Assembly: GCF_001723175.1 (NCBI RefSeq)
Contig: NC_064656.1
Span: 310,001-374,000 of the forward strand
Direction of reading: 5' to 3'
Length of the DNA stretch: 64,000 bases
Origin: Penicillium oxalicum
Taxonomy: Eukaryota; Ascomycota; Eurotiomycetes; Eurotiales; Aspergillaceae
The notes under the pieces: model-generated
What the model was told of the DNA's origin: nothing
The model's input: the letters and a program-made list of their open reading frames with translations, nothing else
The model's database searches: none
Made by a program: the position numbers and the translations under genes
Part shown: piece after piece, positions 1 through 12,827 of the stretch
Position numbering within the stretch: position 1 is the first letter of the stretch
Layout: each line of letters starts with the position of its first letter

Positions 1-72
1 AACCGGCAAAGCATTGAACCGTCTCATGAAAGTCGACGATAAAGAAATTTGTGCTTCCCTCATGCTCATCTA

Positions 73-2782
73 TCAGCTGGCATAACCCATAGTCACCGAA
101 GGTCGAGGGGGTGCATATTTGCGCACAGCCCTGCTAGGGCTACAGCCCACGGAACCAATGTCAATCGTTTTGAGTTCACGGCTCAATGCATCCATGCCGG
201 GATTACCAGTTACTGCCCGACTAGCAGCGACTGGATATTCTGGAGAACCATAGGAAACGGGCACTTTGGCGGGAAGAGGAGGCCCAGTGCGGTAGTCGTA
301 GAGCGGGGCTCGAGAAGTTGGAGATGGAGATACCGAGCCTCGCGATGAGCGTGGGCGCTCTCCAGGAGATGGATTACCATAGCCCCGACCGTGTGAAAAG
401 CTACCGAGACCCTCCTGGCCCCGATCTGTGCGAGGGGGGGTCCGGTCCACGGGATCACGATTGTGAACGTGTGTCGGACCGTATGCTTGGCTTGGTCGAT
501 CATACTCGGCAGTCGTGCGGAAGCCCACACGTGGTGGCCCAACAGCGCGAGCAGCATCATTACCGCGAGAAGTAGGACGCTGAGAATGTTTAAATCGTAT
601 GATCACTTCAGGCTTGCGGCTCTTTCTTTCAGGCTCGGGTGCCCAAGTGTCTGTGGGAAGGTGGTCGGATGGATCAATCTCGCGTCCATCATCACCAATA
701 ATGGGTTGATCGGGGTCTCGGCGAGGTTCGACTTCGCTACGAAGCGCTGCATCTCGAGCTTGAGATAAAGACTCGTATGCGGGTAAATGCTCCGAGCCGC
801 CAGCTGAACGGGAGGATCGCGGGTTCAAAGAGTCATATGAATCCGGCGAAAATGGGACCGAAGAGCCCCGAGACATTGCGGGCGCGGGACTCACTGATTT
901 TCTTGCAATCACCATACGCGAGTCGGAATTGATGGAACCCCCCCTGTGTCTGGCTGAGCTCCGATCGTCAATGGGCTGTGGAGATGTTTGGAGAGGATAA
1001 ACAGCATTCTCGTAGGTTGTGGAGGCTGGTGCGGGTGCGTATGATTGCATTGAGGGTGGAAGCGTGGCGGAGCTGCTGGATGCTGACAAGGGCAGCGGGA
1101 TCATCATCTCATCTTCAAGGTGGCTCGTGCTCCCCGTGCGGCTCGTTCGTCCTTCATAGACTCGGTCTTGCTCTTCACCTTCATAGCCCGCTACCAGACT
1201 TGCTGGCATTGATGGGGATCGGTTGTCTACATACACAGCGCTATATGGTGTATAAGGCTGCTGTGAGTGACCCGTCGACGGCTTCAAAAGTGATGGCGGT
1301 TGAGCCATGCGAGTCCGGTGCACTGGGGGCGGTGGCGGTGGAGCATCTTCTTCTTCATCCTCAACTCGCGGTTGCATTGTAGCGTACTCCGGGTGATATG
1401 GATCCGCTCGAGGAGCAGGGAGAGCCTTGAGAGCCCCCGGGTGATACCTGAAATCGTCCACTGGGCCGGAGGACGAACCTGGTCGCGAGTAATGCAACGG
1501 CGCAGGCTCCTCGGCATAAGCTGATATGCGCGGCGTAAAAGTCGAAACATGGCCGAACGTCATTGGGTTTGCGGTATATTGCGGGGACACGATGGAGCTT
1601 TGCGTGTTTTGCTGCTCAGTATGTCTATCGTATAGCATCATGTTTGAGGCAACCGTGGGCTCCATGGACGGCTCGGGAATTGGGCGATATTCCTGGGGGG
1701 CCTGATCAAACTCGCCATGGCTACGAGATGAGGGTACATGGCGGTTCTCGTAATGAGCATGGTGATATTCGGCAGTCATTCGAGCATCCTGGATGTCGTG
1801 TCTGCTCGTATTCAACGGGTGGGGAGATTGAGGCGGGGCGGAACCTGGGTTATCGCGCTCACGGGGGTACGTTTCGACAGGGCCATGTGTTTCCCTTGTC
1901 CTCATACCTGAGCCGGAGTGGTTGTGGGTCGACATGTCGCGAGTGATTTCTGATGGATTGACTGCATAAGTTGTGGCATCATGCCGTGGAAGCTGGGTGG
2001 GAGCGGGCACGCTATGTGGTTGCTCTCGTGCGGCTGGGCGTGATAGATGGGGATGTTGAATCGCGGCGGGGGCGGAATGCGTATGCTCTACCGCAGAAGG
2101 TCTAGGGGCAGGGGCAGAAGCCCCGGAAGGACCGGTAGGTAGTGGACGCCTTTTCACTTTCTCTAACGTTCGAGGACCTGATACGCCAGTAGACGAAGGT
2201 GCGCTGCTGACGGCCTTGCCTTGCACCCTTTCTGCTGCCTCCTTTCGCTTGACTATTACCGCTTCATCCTGTTGTCGGGTATCATAGTAGGTCATCTCGA
2301 TACGAACATCGCCAGCGTATTTTCCGCGGCACTGCAGGGGATGCCAATGATCGTTTTGGCTCCCTCCTGGAATGATCAAGTTCTGCAGGTCAATCCAGGT
2401 CTCTCCAATCAGATCGGTCTTCTTATCGTCATTGAAGATTGACACCTTAAGTTTGAAGTAGTCTGGAGACTCGTGCACTGTGAAACGAAGCTCATGGTCC
2501 CTGTAGAGGCGCCGATGTCAGTCTTCAATCGAGAACGTGCGAAGACGCCCTTCCGCAAACTCACCATCTTGGAGTCTGTCCACCACGTAAATCTGTCGGC
2601 GTCTTTTTTGCTTCTTTACCTAATCGTGCTGCACAGTAAGGATTCTGCTTTCCCATGGTCTTTCGATTAGGCAAATTTTTCGCACGATCGATGATCGCGA
2701 CCAAGGTGCCAATCGCAGGACCGTCAACAGACATGTCCGCAAAGATACCGGCGGCATGGTTGATCTTGGTCAGCTTTGACAT
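73..2782 (-). CDS. C2-domain cytokinesis protein, Inn1/Fic1-like
   Basis: Two exons: 2565-2782 and 73-2500, separated by a 64-nt intron (2501-2564, GTGAGT...CTACAG) that splits the Trp codon of the motif GGQTPRWDHELRFTV. The product is about 881 aa. Residues 1 to about 135 form one C2 domain (GTLVAIIDRAKNLPNR, then NPYCAARLGKEAKKT, then SPDYFKLKVSIFNDDKKTDL). The remaining ~740 residues are low-complexity and rich in Pro, Ser, Arg and Tyr, with PPPPPP and PxxP stretches that could bind SH3 domains. This layout matches fungal ingression proteins (Inn1 in budding yeast, Fic1 in fission yeast), which act with the actomyosin ring and septum synthesis at the division site. The start ATG directly precedes the C2 domain. 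The C2 identification is firm; the cytokinesis role is inferred from architecture. Confidence 0.85.
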
Positions 2783-4936
2783 GATGGGTAGAACAGCAAG
2801 TACTTTGGAGCTTGCTCGGTCTCAGTTGTGATTACCGAGAGCTCAGTTGCATCAACAAGGCTAGTCAATGCAGCGGCCTTGGAGATGATGTCGAAGATGA
2901 AGAGCAGGAGGAGGGGAAGAGATAAATGCGCTGTGCAAGGAATGTCAAGATTGGTATTGAGGGGGCTGGGGATCCCCGCTTGAGATCAGTTGATTGGGCA
3001 GAACCCCTGATCAGATCTGATTTGAGTGTCTCGAACGCGGTGGATCCGGGAAATGTGACAATACATGACCGTACAAGAAGTACAAGATCGTTGATCAACA
3101 AAGCGACTGTCTCGTAGCTGGCCGGGGGCTCTCCGAGTCTGGTCCAGAAGCAAGTAAATAACAAACTACTCTCTGGAGGAGTCCGTCCGGTTGGGTACAA
3201 ATCCAGCCCACTTCTATTGCAAGCTCAACCTCTCATGACTTCAGCCCTATCCTTACCACCCCCGTCTTACACGTGCATGTGAATGACCGCCCATCTCTCC
3301 AACCTTGCAGTGCAGAGTAAGGTCTGGAATGTACTTTGATCACTGACAGGCCTCCCATTCCTCATGCGCATTCTGATATCAGACTGTGTCCAGCCCCATC
3401 AGAAATTCAAGTCCTCGAAGGAAAAGTGGATTGACGGTCGGGATGCATGTAGTGGCGCCCATTATTGTCATGTATGCAGCATGCACCATGTACAGATTCC
3501 CCAGCCACCACACCCGCTAACCGCTGCATGGGAGGTGGAACAACGCTAGAGGGGCATGTTTCTTCCCCACCAGGCGGTGCAACGATTGGCGAACTGACTA
3601 GAAGATTTGATCATCATATTTCGGCAGAAGAGACGTTGTGTCCCTGTTTTATCTGACCACAAGATGATATTTCCACAGAGTCATCATCGGGCGCACAATC
3701 GTCTACCTGGACTGATTTTATAAACTCTGCTGGAGTCAAGTGGAGAAGCATGGGTCAGGTCGTTAAATTGGCCGGGATTGCCATGACGACAGGTAAAACC
3801 TGCCGCCTCTACGACCGTACCCATACAATACTACTATACAATGAACAGAAAATGTTCAACGTACATTAAGCGCTACGCAATACCTATCGCGAGCACGGTC
3901 TCGCCTATAAGGATTTTCAGTGCCATGAGCGACATTGTTTATTGAGAATGATAGATTATGTATGAAGAAGGCCCCACTCACCGCCAATGAGTGTAGTGGC
4001 AACTGGACACTAGATAGGAAGTCGGAGTGTGGCTCATATCATGCAAGTTAAGGAAAATTGGCTGTTGCCTGCAGCCTTGCGCACGCTCGATTAAAGCCAG
4101 AATGGGCTACGCTTCTTGACATCGTTCAACACACGTCAGTCGTTTTCTGCAAAAATAGAATTTCTCGTCTTCAGAGTTGATGGAGCTGCCTATGTAGGTA
4201 GTGCTCAGTCAGTTTCTGTATTAGGCAGTACGTCAGCATCCATCCACGATGCCTTCCTCTAGGCACAAGAAAATATGGAAGTCAGGAAAGCACATCCAGG
4301 GCAAGCCCTAGCAGACTTTGACTGCACGCGCCTAGTCCTGCTCCCATGGATAGAAGCTGTACAAAACATTCTATAGTCAGTCGGAAGCCGACACAGCAGC
4401 AACTAGAGGAGAGGGAAAGGTTGAATCCGAATCCGCACGCAACATATAGCAAGCCACAAAACAATGAGAACGATTTCAAAAATAATCGTTCCAAAACAGC
4501 ACTGGATTGTATGGTATTCCCTCAATTATCTAGATACACAGATGACTCGGGAAGACGTTTGAGTAAGTCGATGGATAATAGAGAACTCTACAGCTCACGG
4601 CGTTACACAAATCCAAAGGCAGACTCTTCCAATACAGGAGATCTCGCCATGAGAGGACATCCGGTGCTAGGATAAGTGCCTTGTGGCCTTGTAAAGCTAG
4701 ACCAGCTTGGCGGGAGGGCGGGAGGCCCAAAAGGCTTATATGCCTCAGGCTCTAAACATCTTGCCGCCATTCCCAAATTGGTGCAACTTTTTGGATCGGC
4801 AGAAAAAAAGATCCGCGACGTTTTTGTGACCGAACATCTCTGCGTGCCACAAGGACTCAGAGGAAAGTATTGCCACCAATTTACCGAAACATCTTGAATC
4901 GTATCCTTCACTCGACTGCAATATTCGCCAATCGTC
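2783..4936. other. Intergenic, no gene supported
   Basis: This 2.1-kb interval lies between the divergently transcribed C2-protein and utp15 genes and should hold both promoters. Several ORFs of 60-185 codons occur on both strands, but none has recognisable motifs, and the longest (minus strand, ending at 4603) overlaps the utp15 start. I see no RNA gene or repeat. Confidence 0.6.
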
Positions 4937-6565
4937 ATGGCGGCGCCCGTCCTGCCCCTGCAGCAGGTGAAACTTGCTTCGCTGCCCTCCACCCGCCTGA
5001 CACCAGAGCAACAATACTGGCGCACCTTCAAGAATCCCCTTCTTATTCCTTCGCCTGCCAATGGCCCAGTCAATCTAATTACACAGCCTTCGGCGCCGTC
5101 CTCGCCCGCTGCATTTCCGTCCCTGACCCAACCGCCAGACGTTTTCACCGTCACCACCGGCGCACGCGTGCAGATTTACTCGATTCGTACCCGAAAGCTT
5201 CTGCGAACGATCACTCGATTCGATGACACCGTGCGGGGCACCGATGTCCGCCCCGATGGGCGGATTTTTGTGGCGGGTGATGACACAGGGAAAGTGCAAG
5301 TGTTCGACGTCAACTCGCGTGCGATTTTGAAGACGTGGACGGATCACAAGCAGCCGACATGGGTGACCAAGTTCTCCCCCAGTGACCCTACAACACTCCT
5401 GTCCGCAAGCGACGATCGCACTGTGCGCCTGTGGAATTTGTCCTCGGACTCAAGCGCGCGGACCTTTGTCGGTCATACCGACTATGTCCGAAGCGGCTCC
5501 TTCATGCCTGGCTCAATGGCCTCATCTGGATTGCTCGTTTCTGGCTCCTACGATCGAACTGTCCGCATCTGGGACCCCCGTGTGGAAGGTCGCGCCGCGA
5601 TGACGTTCAAGATGGGTGCTCCTATTGAGACTGTGCTACCTATGCCGGCGGGCACCACGGTTTTGGCGGCCGCGGACAACAAGATCGGGGTCCTCGATAT
5701 TGTGGCTGGAAAGCCGCTCCACATCATTCAAAGCCATCAGAAGACGGTTACATCTCTCGCGTTGGCCTCTAATGGCGAGCGTCTCATCAGTGGTGCTCTT
5801 GATGGCCACATGAAGGTCTTCGAGACGACGGGATGGAACCCTGTATCGGGGACCAAGTACCCGTCCCCGATCCTCACGCTCAAGGTGATCACCTCTGGTC
5901 TCGCATACGAAGATAGACATATTGCTGTCGGTATGCAATCTGGTCTTCTGTCGGTCAAGACCCGACTTTCTGGTCAACAGAAAGTTAAGGAGCGTGAACG
6001 CCAGAAGGAAATGCAAGCCTTGCTGGAGGGCAAGTTGGAGGAACACGACCGACAAGTTGCAAAGAAACAGAAACTCCGCGGTTCCGGCTGGGAGAAGCGT
6101 CTTCGTGGACGCGACTTCACCGGCGAGGGAGTGGACATTATCATTGAGGGCCAGGACCGCAAGCGACGCAAGAAGGAACAGCCATGGGAAAATGATCTGC
6201 GCAAAGGACGCTATTCCGTCGCACTTGACCAAGTGCTCTCTTCCACCGACAAGACTGCGCAGCTCACCCTCTTCACAGCGCTTCGACACCGCTCGGCGCT
6301 GCGTGCCTCACTCAAGGACCGCGATGAAGTCACTCTGCAACCCGTTCTGCACTGGATCTACAAACACATCCGCGAGCCTCGTCTTGTGAACCTGTGCGTT
6401 GAGGTTGCGATGAACCTCCTCGACATTTATTCAGGCAACCTCGGTCAGTCTGCCCAAATTGACAAGCAAGTAGAGCGTCTGCATAAACGAGTACGGGACG
6501 AGGTCGAGATGGCCCAGCATGCGTGCCAAACGAAAGGTATGCTGGATATGTTGAAGGTCACCTAA
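4937..6565 (+). CDS. utp15: U3 snoRNP WD40 protein Utp15
   Basis: Single exon, 542 aa. The N-terminal two thirds carry WD40 repeats with typical ends (TVRLWNLSSD, YDRTVRIWDPR, DGHMKVFETT). The C-terminal third holds the Utp15-specific helical region (from about residue 425: YSVALDQVLSS, LTLFTALRHRSALRASL, LHWIYKHIREPRLV). A basic stretch (KRRKKE) precedes it. Utp15 is part of the t-UTP/UtpA subcomplex of the small-subunit processome, needed in the nucleolus for pre-18S rRNA processing and linked to rDNA transcription. The length is normal for the family (about 510-550 aa). The start ATG follows a pyrimidine-rich leader and opens MAAPVLPLQQVKLASLP, as expected for the N-terminus. No intron is needed. 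Identification is confident. Confidence 0.93.
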   Translation: MAAPVLPLQQVKLASLPSTRLTPEQQYWRTFKNPLLIPSPANGPVNLITQPSAPSSPAAFPSLTQPPDVFTVTTGARVQIYSIRTRKLLRTITRFDDTVRGTDVRPDGRIFVAGDDTGKVQVFDVNSRAILKTWTDHKQPTWVTKFSPSDPTTLLSASDDRTVRLWNLSSDSSARTFVGHTDYVRSGSFMPGSMASSGLLVSGSYDRTVRIWDPRVEGRAAMTFKMGAPIETVLPMPAGTTVLAAADNKIGVLDIVAGKPLHIIQSHQKTVTSLALASNGERLISGALDGHMKVFETTGWNPVSGTKYPSPILTLKVITSGLAYEDRHIAVGMQSGLLSVKTRLSGQQKVKERERQKEMQALLEGKLEEHDRQVAKKQKLRGSGWEKRLRGRDFTGEGVDIIIEGQDRKRRKKEQPWENDLRKGRYSVALDQVLSSTDKTAQLTLFTALRHRSALRASLKDRDEVTLQPVLHWIYKHIREPRLVNLCVEVAMNLLDIYSGNLGQSAQIDKQVERLHKRVRDEVEMAQHACQTKGMLDMLKVT

Positions 6566-7424
6566 GTAACCCTGTTGCCTGCGTTCAAGCTGGCTTGGAG
6601 TTTGTGCATATTATCGGCAGGTGTCTCAGGGATCTGGATTGCTTTTTTTTCTTCTCTTTCGTTTCTGTCGGTGTACATGGCGGGCCATCAAGCATTCTGT
6701 ATATTGCATAGTACTCAAAAGTTGATCGATGCTCCATGAAAATTGTCCACAATTCAAGCCCGTTGTCTATCGCTTCCAATGTAATCTTGACAATCGCAAT
6801 TGAAGGCGCATCTAGTATCTTGGAATTAAGGTTGTTGGCTGCGCTCAGGTCCATCTGTGCTGCTCCGAAGTCCGCAGCCATTTGCCTCGACTACTCCGCC
6901 CCGTCCGTCAACCTCAGGCCGGATCATTCTTAGCTTCCTACAACCCACCGCTGCACGTGCACTCTCTCCAGACTAGAGTCAATTCATCCGAAAATCAGGC
7001 GAATCCTTGATACACGCACGATCCAGACCCGAGCATCAGCGACACCCCTTTTTTCATTGCTGCAGGTTGATCCTCTCCTTGTTTAACCTTGGGCAAGTGA
7101 CTGGCACGTTTGACGAGTCACCCAAGCGGACCCCCATCTTCCCCCTCTATCCGCCCCGCTTCCACCTCCCCTCGGCCACCGAAGCAGCAGAAAAAAATAG
7201 AAAAGCACTACAGCTGTCCAGCTCCACCCTCGGCTCTATTGTGGGGAGGGTTCGAGACCGGTTGATTGGCAATGCGCTGAAGAAAGGAGAGCAAATATCG
7301 AGCCCGTCTATTTTCCAAATCGACAAGCAGTTGGAAGTTGAAATCCACGGCACAGTCAGCACCTCAACCGCTGGGCCGACCCAGAAAATCAATCACGTCA
7401 CGATAGTCACGCCGGTACTTCATC
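6566..7424. other. Intergenic; snf1 promoter and probable 5' leader
   Basis: The first ~150 bases are the utp15 3' region with T-rich stretches. From about 6950 to 7424 the sequence is C/T-rich with purine tracts, typical of a long fungal 5' untranslated leader. An ORF starting at 7007 overlaps the snf1 start in another frame and looks like chance. No RNA gene seen. Confidence 0.5.
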
Positions 7425-10061
7425 ATGGCCGCCGCCCTCAACGAGGAAGACCTGTCCGTTTCTCTTGCTCCCTCGGAACTCGATCAGTCGCGAGACCGCA
7501 ATCGCGAACGAGAACGAACGAACAAGACAGCAAGTTCGAACCCGTCCGGAATGGCGATGCCTCCGCCCTCGCGACCGACCGGCCGTCTCGACTCCACGAC
7601 TCAGTCACCAGCCACAATGCGCGACATGCAGCGCCTTGATCAGTACCAGACCGTCAAGATCCTCGGTGAAGGTTCATTTGGCAAGGTCAAGCTTGCCATT
7701 CATCAGCCTAGTGGCCGACAAGTTGCACTGAAGATCATCTCACGGCGCAAGCTTCTTTCGCGGGACATGGTTGGGCGGGTAGAACGAGAGATTCAGTATC
7801 TTCAACTATTGCGACATCCACACATCATCAAATTGTGAGTATGGGCACTACGCTCTCGTCTTTTGATCGCACTCGATGAGGTGACTCGCATTACCTCTCT
7901 TTTTACATCATCCCACTTCGTCCGGCTTGCCGCGGGCACAACGCACTCTGTTTCGAATCGACTGACCAGGTTGCCCCGCTTTCTTCATTAGGTACACCGT
8001 GATCGCAACCAAGACCGACATCGTCATGGTCCTCGAATATGCCGAGCGTGAATTGTTTGACTACTTAGTTCGAAAGGGAAAATGTGGAGATGACGAGGCA
8101 CGCAAGTTCTTTCAGCAAATTATCTGCGCCGTCGAGTATTGCCATCGACACAAGATCGTCCACCGAGACCTGAAGCCCGAGAACTTGCTCATCGACAGCA
8201 ACAAAAGTGTTAAGATTGCTGATTTCGGACTGAGCAATATCATGACGGATGGTAACTTCTTGAAAACTAGCTGTGGTAGCCCGAACTATGCCGCACCGGA
8301 GGTCATTTCTGGTAAGCTCTACGCTGGTCCCGAGGTGGACGTTTGGAGCTGTGGTGTGATCCTCTATGTGCTGCTTGTTGGTCGCCTGCCCTTCGACGAC
8401 GACTACATTCCTGCTTTATTCAAGAAGATCGCTGCAGGCAACTTCCATATCCCAAGCTACATTTCTCCTGGGGCGGCCCGCCTCATACGTGCAATGCTTC
8501 AGGTTCACCCCGTGCACAGAATTACCATCCCTGAAATTCGACAAGATCCGTGGTTTACCAAGAACCTACCGGCGTACCTTGAGCCGCCACGTGAAGAGTT
8601 CATCGCTACAGATGTCGATCTGAGCAAGATCGACCCTCGGAAGATAGGCTCAGGTAAGCCGGTGCCTGTGCAGCATAAGATTCATCAAATTGCCGTTTCG
8701 AAGCTCGAACGGAGCATGGGTTACGACCGAGAAGATATCGAAGATGCATTACGCCATCCTGAGCCGAGTGCCATTAAGGATGCTTTTTCCATCGTCGTTG
8801 AAAATGAAATGATGCAGACCAATTGTAAGCTATCGTTTTGGCGATCCTCAGTCTTGGCAATTAAAATTCCCCAGCTAATAGGTACCTTCTGAATTTAGCG
8901 CCTACCGACGACACTTTGCTCGCCCAAAGTGTGTCTCCACCGCCCAAAGCAACCGTTTTGTCGTCCTCTCAACGCGCCCACACAGCACAGCGAACCCAGG
9001 AAAAGCCCGCCAGTGACCCAGAAGCCTCGAATGTTCCTCAACGTCAGCACACGGGAAAACAGCCACCTCAATCCGAAGACGTGGAAGATTTCGAAGCTCC
9101 ACGTCTCAGCCATGTCCGGATTCTTCCGACAAGCTTGCCATACGTTCATGATCAACTCATGGAACAACGGGACCGAGAGCTTAGAGCTCGTCTCGAGGAG
9201 CGACGACGTGAAGCATCTCGAACGGATGAAGAACGATCTGGCTCTAACCGCCAGGAGTTAACTCTGGAGGAACAAGCCGCCACAGTGCGCGCATTGAAGC
9301 CTCATTCACGCAGCATTGTCGATTTGGATAAGCTTAAGTTTGAACCGCCCATTGGTCATCCAATTACTCAACAGCCGAAGAAATCTCGAAAATGGCAATT
9401 TGGCATCCGCTCACGAAATCAGCCTTACGAAGCGATGTTGTACCTGTACCGCGCTATTGCTGCTCAAGGCGGCGTATGGGACATTCAACCGGTTGATTCA
9501 GGGTCAGATGTGAATACTGATGCATCCAACTCGGATAGCCCAAGGCCACTGCAAAGCAAATATCCCGACCTTCCGTCAGACTACTACATTCCCAAGGATC
9601 CCTGGTTCATCCGCGCTCGCCTGCTAAAAGAAGGTGTTAAAGCTCCAGGCTCCTCAACAAGTGTCTACAATAGTCGAAGCGACCTCGAAGAACTCCGTCG
9701 ACGCTTCCACATCTCCGGCATCTCCGCTCCTGTCGAAGACAAGGAGAAGGACATGAAATCTCCTACCTCTGATAATGGCGGAATATCTGCACCTTCCTCT
9801 GCGACCCAAGCTTCCGGCTTACCCGCCATCTCGCATGGAGTCTGGGTGTTTGTCGATATTCAACTTTATCAACTCGAAGAGAATAACTACATGGTGGACT
9901 TCAAGTGTGATGGATACCAGAACGTCATCCGGCCTCATGGCGATACCGAGTGGCACCCTATCAGCAAACGATATCTCAACAAAGAGAAGGAGATCACTAG
10001 TCCATACCCATTCCTCGACGTGGCATCTGACCTTGTCGCACAACTAGCTGTCGCCAGCTAG
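7425..10061 (+). CDS. snf1: SNF1/AMPK catalytic alpha subunit, Ser/Thr kinase
   Basis: Three exons: 7425-7834, 7992-8824 and 8899-10061, giving 801 aa; the introns (157 and 74 nt) have GTGAGT...TTAG and GTAAGC...TTTAG borders. The kinase domain starts near residue 74: glycine loop GEGSFGKV, catalytic lysine K103 (ALKII), HRDLKPEN with D196, DFG at 214-216, and activation-loop T229 in LKTSCGSPNYAAPE, equivalent to the LKB1-type phosphorylation site. A UBA/autoinhibitory-like region follows (SMGYDREDIEDAL). The C-terminus holds the regulatory domain that binds beta and gamma subunits (YEAMLYLYRAIAAQGGVWDI; VWVFVDIQLYQLEENNYMVDF). The kinase controls glucose derepression, mainly by acting on the repressor CreA/Mig1 in ascomycetes. 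The N-terminal ~70 residues are hydrophilic and lack the His tract of yeast Snf1. Exon junctions restore a continuous frame, so confidence is high. Confidence 0.95.
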
Positions 10062-11103
10062 GCTGCACGAAATTTGCACTCCCCTTATGACTTCAATTTT
10101 TTCCAAGGGCTGAAATGCCACTTATTGTCCAATTCTCTCTCTTAACTCGGTGCATGCATAGATGTGGGTTGCATATGTTTGTACATGAACTTTCGATTTC
10201 CATTTGATGATTTCTCTCTATCTTTCCTTTTTAGCTACGCAAACCTTTGCTTTTATCCACAAGCAAGCGTGTCTTTCTTATTTGTTTCTTCTCATTCAAA
10301 TGAGATGAAAGTGTGTGATCATCCTCCTCTTTGGCTCGGTATAATCGACCTTCGCAACCCCCTATGTCAGTATATTTTTGATTCGGGAAATGTGCACCAA
10401 GGGATGCAATGGGAGGTCTTGAATGATGTAGATCGGTCACTGCTTGGCGAAGGTCACATTCGCGTGGACCACCTACTTGTGCCCTCAGGTGCCCGGTTGC
10501 TGAGCAGAAAGCCAACTTTGAGTCTGATGATAGGCTTTCCCAATTCAAATTTGCAGCAACCTCCATTACCAGAGCCGGTCGGGCATGGATCGTGAAAGCT
10601 TGCCGAGCAGAGGTAGACTCTTCAATGAATTTGACCGGACGTGGCTTCTTCGAGTTTTAGACTTCACCCGTGGATTTGCATGTACTAATTAATAAATCAG
10701 AGAAACAGAGATCCTATTTCCTACTAGGTTGCCTGCTTTCAACGGGTATCGCGACTTCTAATTTACTGAGACAGAATCTTCGTTCCGGTACCTGAGAGAA
10801 GTAAAAATTGCCACCTTACTGAAAGGGCTCTCAAATTATGGTGGCAAGGCTTGAATATGTCTTGGAATTCTCATCTTCCTTTATACATAACTCTTTTAGC
10901 ACGCTATGATAGTCAATTGTCAGGGGTTGTTTCAAAAAGAGAGAGTTGTATTGGACTCGCCCCATGATAACTGTGTAGATCATCACAGGACAGCCCTCGA
11001 ATTGAGCGAAATGAGAGCAAAAAAAAAAAAAAGACACGCATTGATCTACCAGGATCAAAAAAACTGAAGTAGAGAGACAAAGAATCAAAGTCATCGATCA
11101 GAC
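10062..11103. other. Intergenic, nothing recognised
   Basis: The 3' flank of snf1, with T-rich stretches and a run of A residues near 11020-11032. ORFs here are short, overlap on both strands and show no family motif. No gene supported. Confidence 0.5.
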
Positions 11104-11406
11104 TCAATTAATCTGAAGCTGTCGAAGTCGAACGACCAAATTGTCCATGATGCGTAAAATATCACGAGTTAACCGTTGCTTTTTTCGGAGCTCATGACTT
11201 GCAAATGATAGGATGTGCTTGATTTGGTCGCAATTGTAGTAGAAGCGGCCATTGCCCAAGTCTTCATACAAGCTGATGTCCTGGCTTGCTTTGTCGAGAA
11301 CAATGGCCATTGCCTCTGGGGGAATGAAGTAGCTGTTGTTGACCCACGCGGTGAGACTGTCGATGAGCTCATACCGGAGGCTAATAAATTGCTCGAGAAG
11401 ATGCAT
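11104..11406 (-). CDS. Small hypothetical protein (100 aa)
   Basis: Intronless ORF of 100 codons whose ATG sits in a good fungal context (CCACCATGC). The protein is well balanced in composition, rich in Leu, Ile and charged residues, and looks mostly helical (for example SLYEDLGNGRFYYNCDQIKH and HELRKKQRLTRDILRIMDNL). It has no signal peptide or membrane segment and I recognise no family. The ordinary amino-acid composition and the start context favour a real small gene, or the last exon of one, but length alone does not exclude chance. It lies between snf1 and the ORP1-like gene cluster with no evident functional tie to either. Confidence 0.4.
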   Translation of the reverse strand: MHLLEQFISLRYELIDSLTAWVNNSYFIPPEAMAIVLDKASQDISLYEDLGNGRFYYNCDQIKHILSFASHELRKKQRLTRDILRIMDNLVVRLRQLQIN

Positions 11407-12827
11407 GGTGGATTATGAGAAACAATGAAGGAAATTACTTCAAGCAGTTGTGTGCGGACTCTTTTGGTTCTCGTGGCAGCACAAAGACTTGGTTTGTTGA
11501 CGGTGACAATGGATCGCCGAGAGAGGATTTCGGCACCGTGTGGAAGGAACAGAATGCACGATAGTATGAAGACTGGAACGCTTGCTTCCAGTGATTCTGA
11601 AGATCTTTATACCAGGAGATTGAAGCTAGGCATTGATGACATGAGTAGGGTTAGCATAATGATATGATCTCGCTGGCACTTCATTGTTTCATCATGTCCA
11701 AGTCTGGAAGCTATTTAAAGATTCTCATATCTTTTACTGGCCGAAATTGAGCGAGAAGGCTTTTTTCCTTTTCTAAATAAACTGCGCTGGACTTATTTTT
11801 AGACCGCAAGAGGTGATTTCTTTCATTCTGAATGGAAAATGCCAAAATTTACCTACCCTAATCAAGGACCAAGTGTGAGAGAGCCCAGGACGGAAGGCTG
11901 AGCCCTACACACTTTGTGTTGACATGCTTCATTTTAAGAATGAAAATCGAACAAAGAAGAAATCAGCCGTCAAATCTATTTGTCTGTCCGCTCCATGTAA
12001 CATATTTAGCAACTCAGAGTGACGTAGCACAGCTACCTACCTCATGACACAGGAACCCTGGTAACTCGATAAATGCACGGTCCGTGGTCAAGACCAAGAT
12101 GTCTCTTGCAACTGTAATATACTTCTTCATGCAGTCTGTCCGTCGCGGTGATCATTATCTGACGGGTCAATGGTAACAAGCTATCCCTCTCAGTTTAGAT
12201 GGAGCCACCGCCTAATCGATGCCCGATTTGATGTTTGGTCTGTTAATGGAGTTTTTGTAAAGTAATTGACGGGCTGCACCAACCATTCTTTATTCGGGGT
12301 CTATTATCAACCATCAGATAGGAGGAGGAGGAGGAGGAGGAGGAGGAGGAGGCTAAGAAGGTAAGAAGGGGGGCTGGAGGGCGAGAAACCTGATATTTAA
12401 AACTTATCACGCACACAACACACCACCCTTCGTATATGGAAAACTGGAGAAAGCGTGCAAGGCTTGATAGGTACTACGGAATCAGGTCTATTCGTTGATG
12501 CACGTTGAGAGCCCCTTGATGCTAAATAACCTGCCAAGGTCCTACACTGCAAGGAAAGCGGGGATGATTCAAGCAGTCTTCATCGACTCCCTAGAAAGAC
12601 GGATGCAGAAGGGATCATCATAAAAACTCATGATCTAGATATCATTAATACAAATAGCACCTGCCACAATAGCTGAGATTGAGTCACTTTGCACATTGAA
12701 TGTTGGGTATCACAACATCCAACCCGACGGAAGAGAGAATCGGTCTGCGGAAGAAGTAGAAGCTGAACCATCACATCGACCAACGCCTTTTCAAGCAACA
12801 AGAGCCCTATCAATTCGGCCCACCTCT
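11407..12827. other. Intergenic with microsatellite, no gene supported
   Basis: This interval separates the small ORF from the first ORP1-like copy. It is fairly A+T-rich, contains the GGA repeat listed separately, and has only short ORFs without motifs. Confidence 0.5.
12321..12352. repeat. (GGA)n microsatellite
   Basis: About ten and a half uninterrupted copies of the trinucleotide GGA on the plus strand. It lies outside any recognised coding region. Confidence 0.95.

Noticed and set aside
4346..4675. 109-codon hydrophilic ORF upstream of utp15
   Set aside because: Has an ATG but random-looking composition, no motif and no supporting splice or promoter signals.
4603..5157. 184-codon minus-strand ORF
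   Set aside because: It overlaps the 5' coding part of utp15 in antisense and has no motifs; best explained as a shadow.
7007..7639. 210-codon plus-strand ORF before snf1
   Set aside because: It overlaps the snf1 N-terminus in another frame, and its composition follows the C-rich leader.
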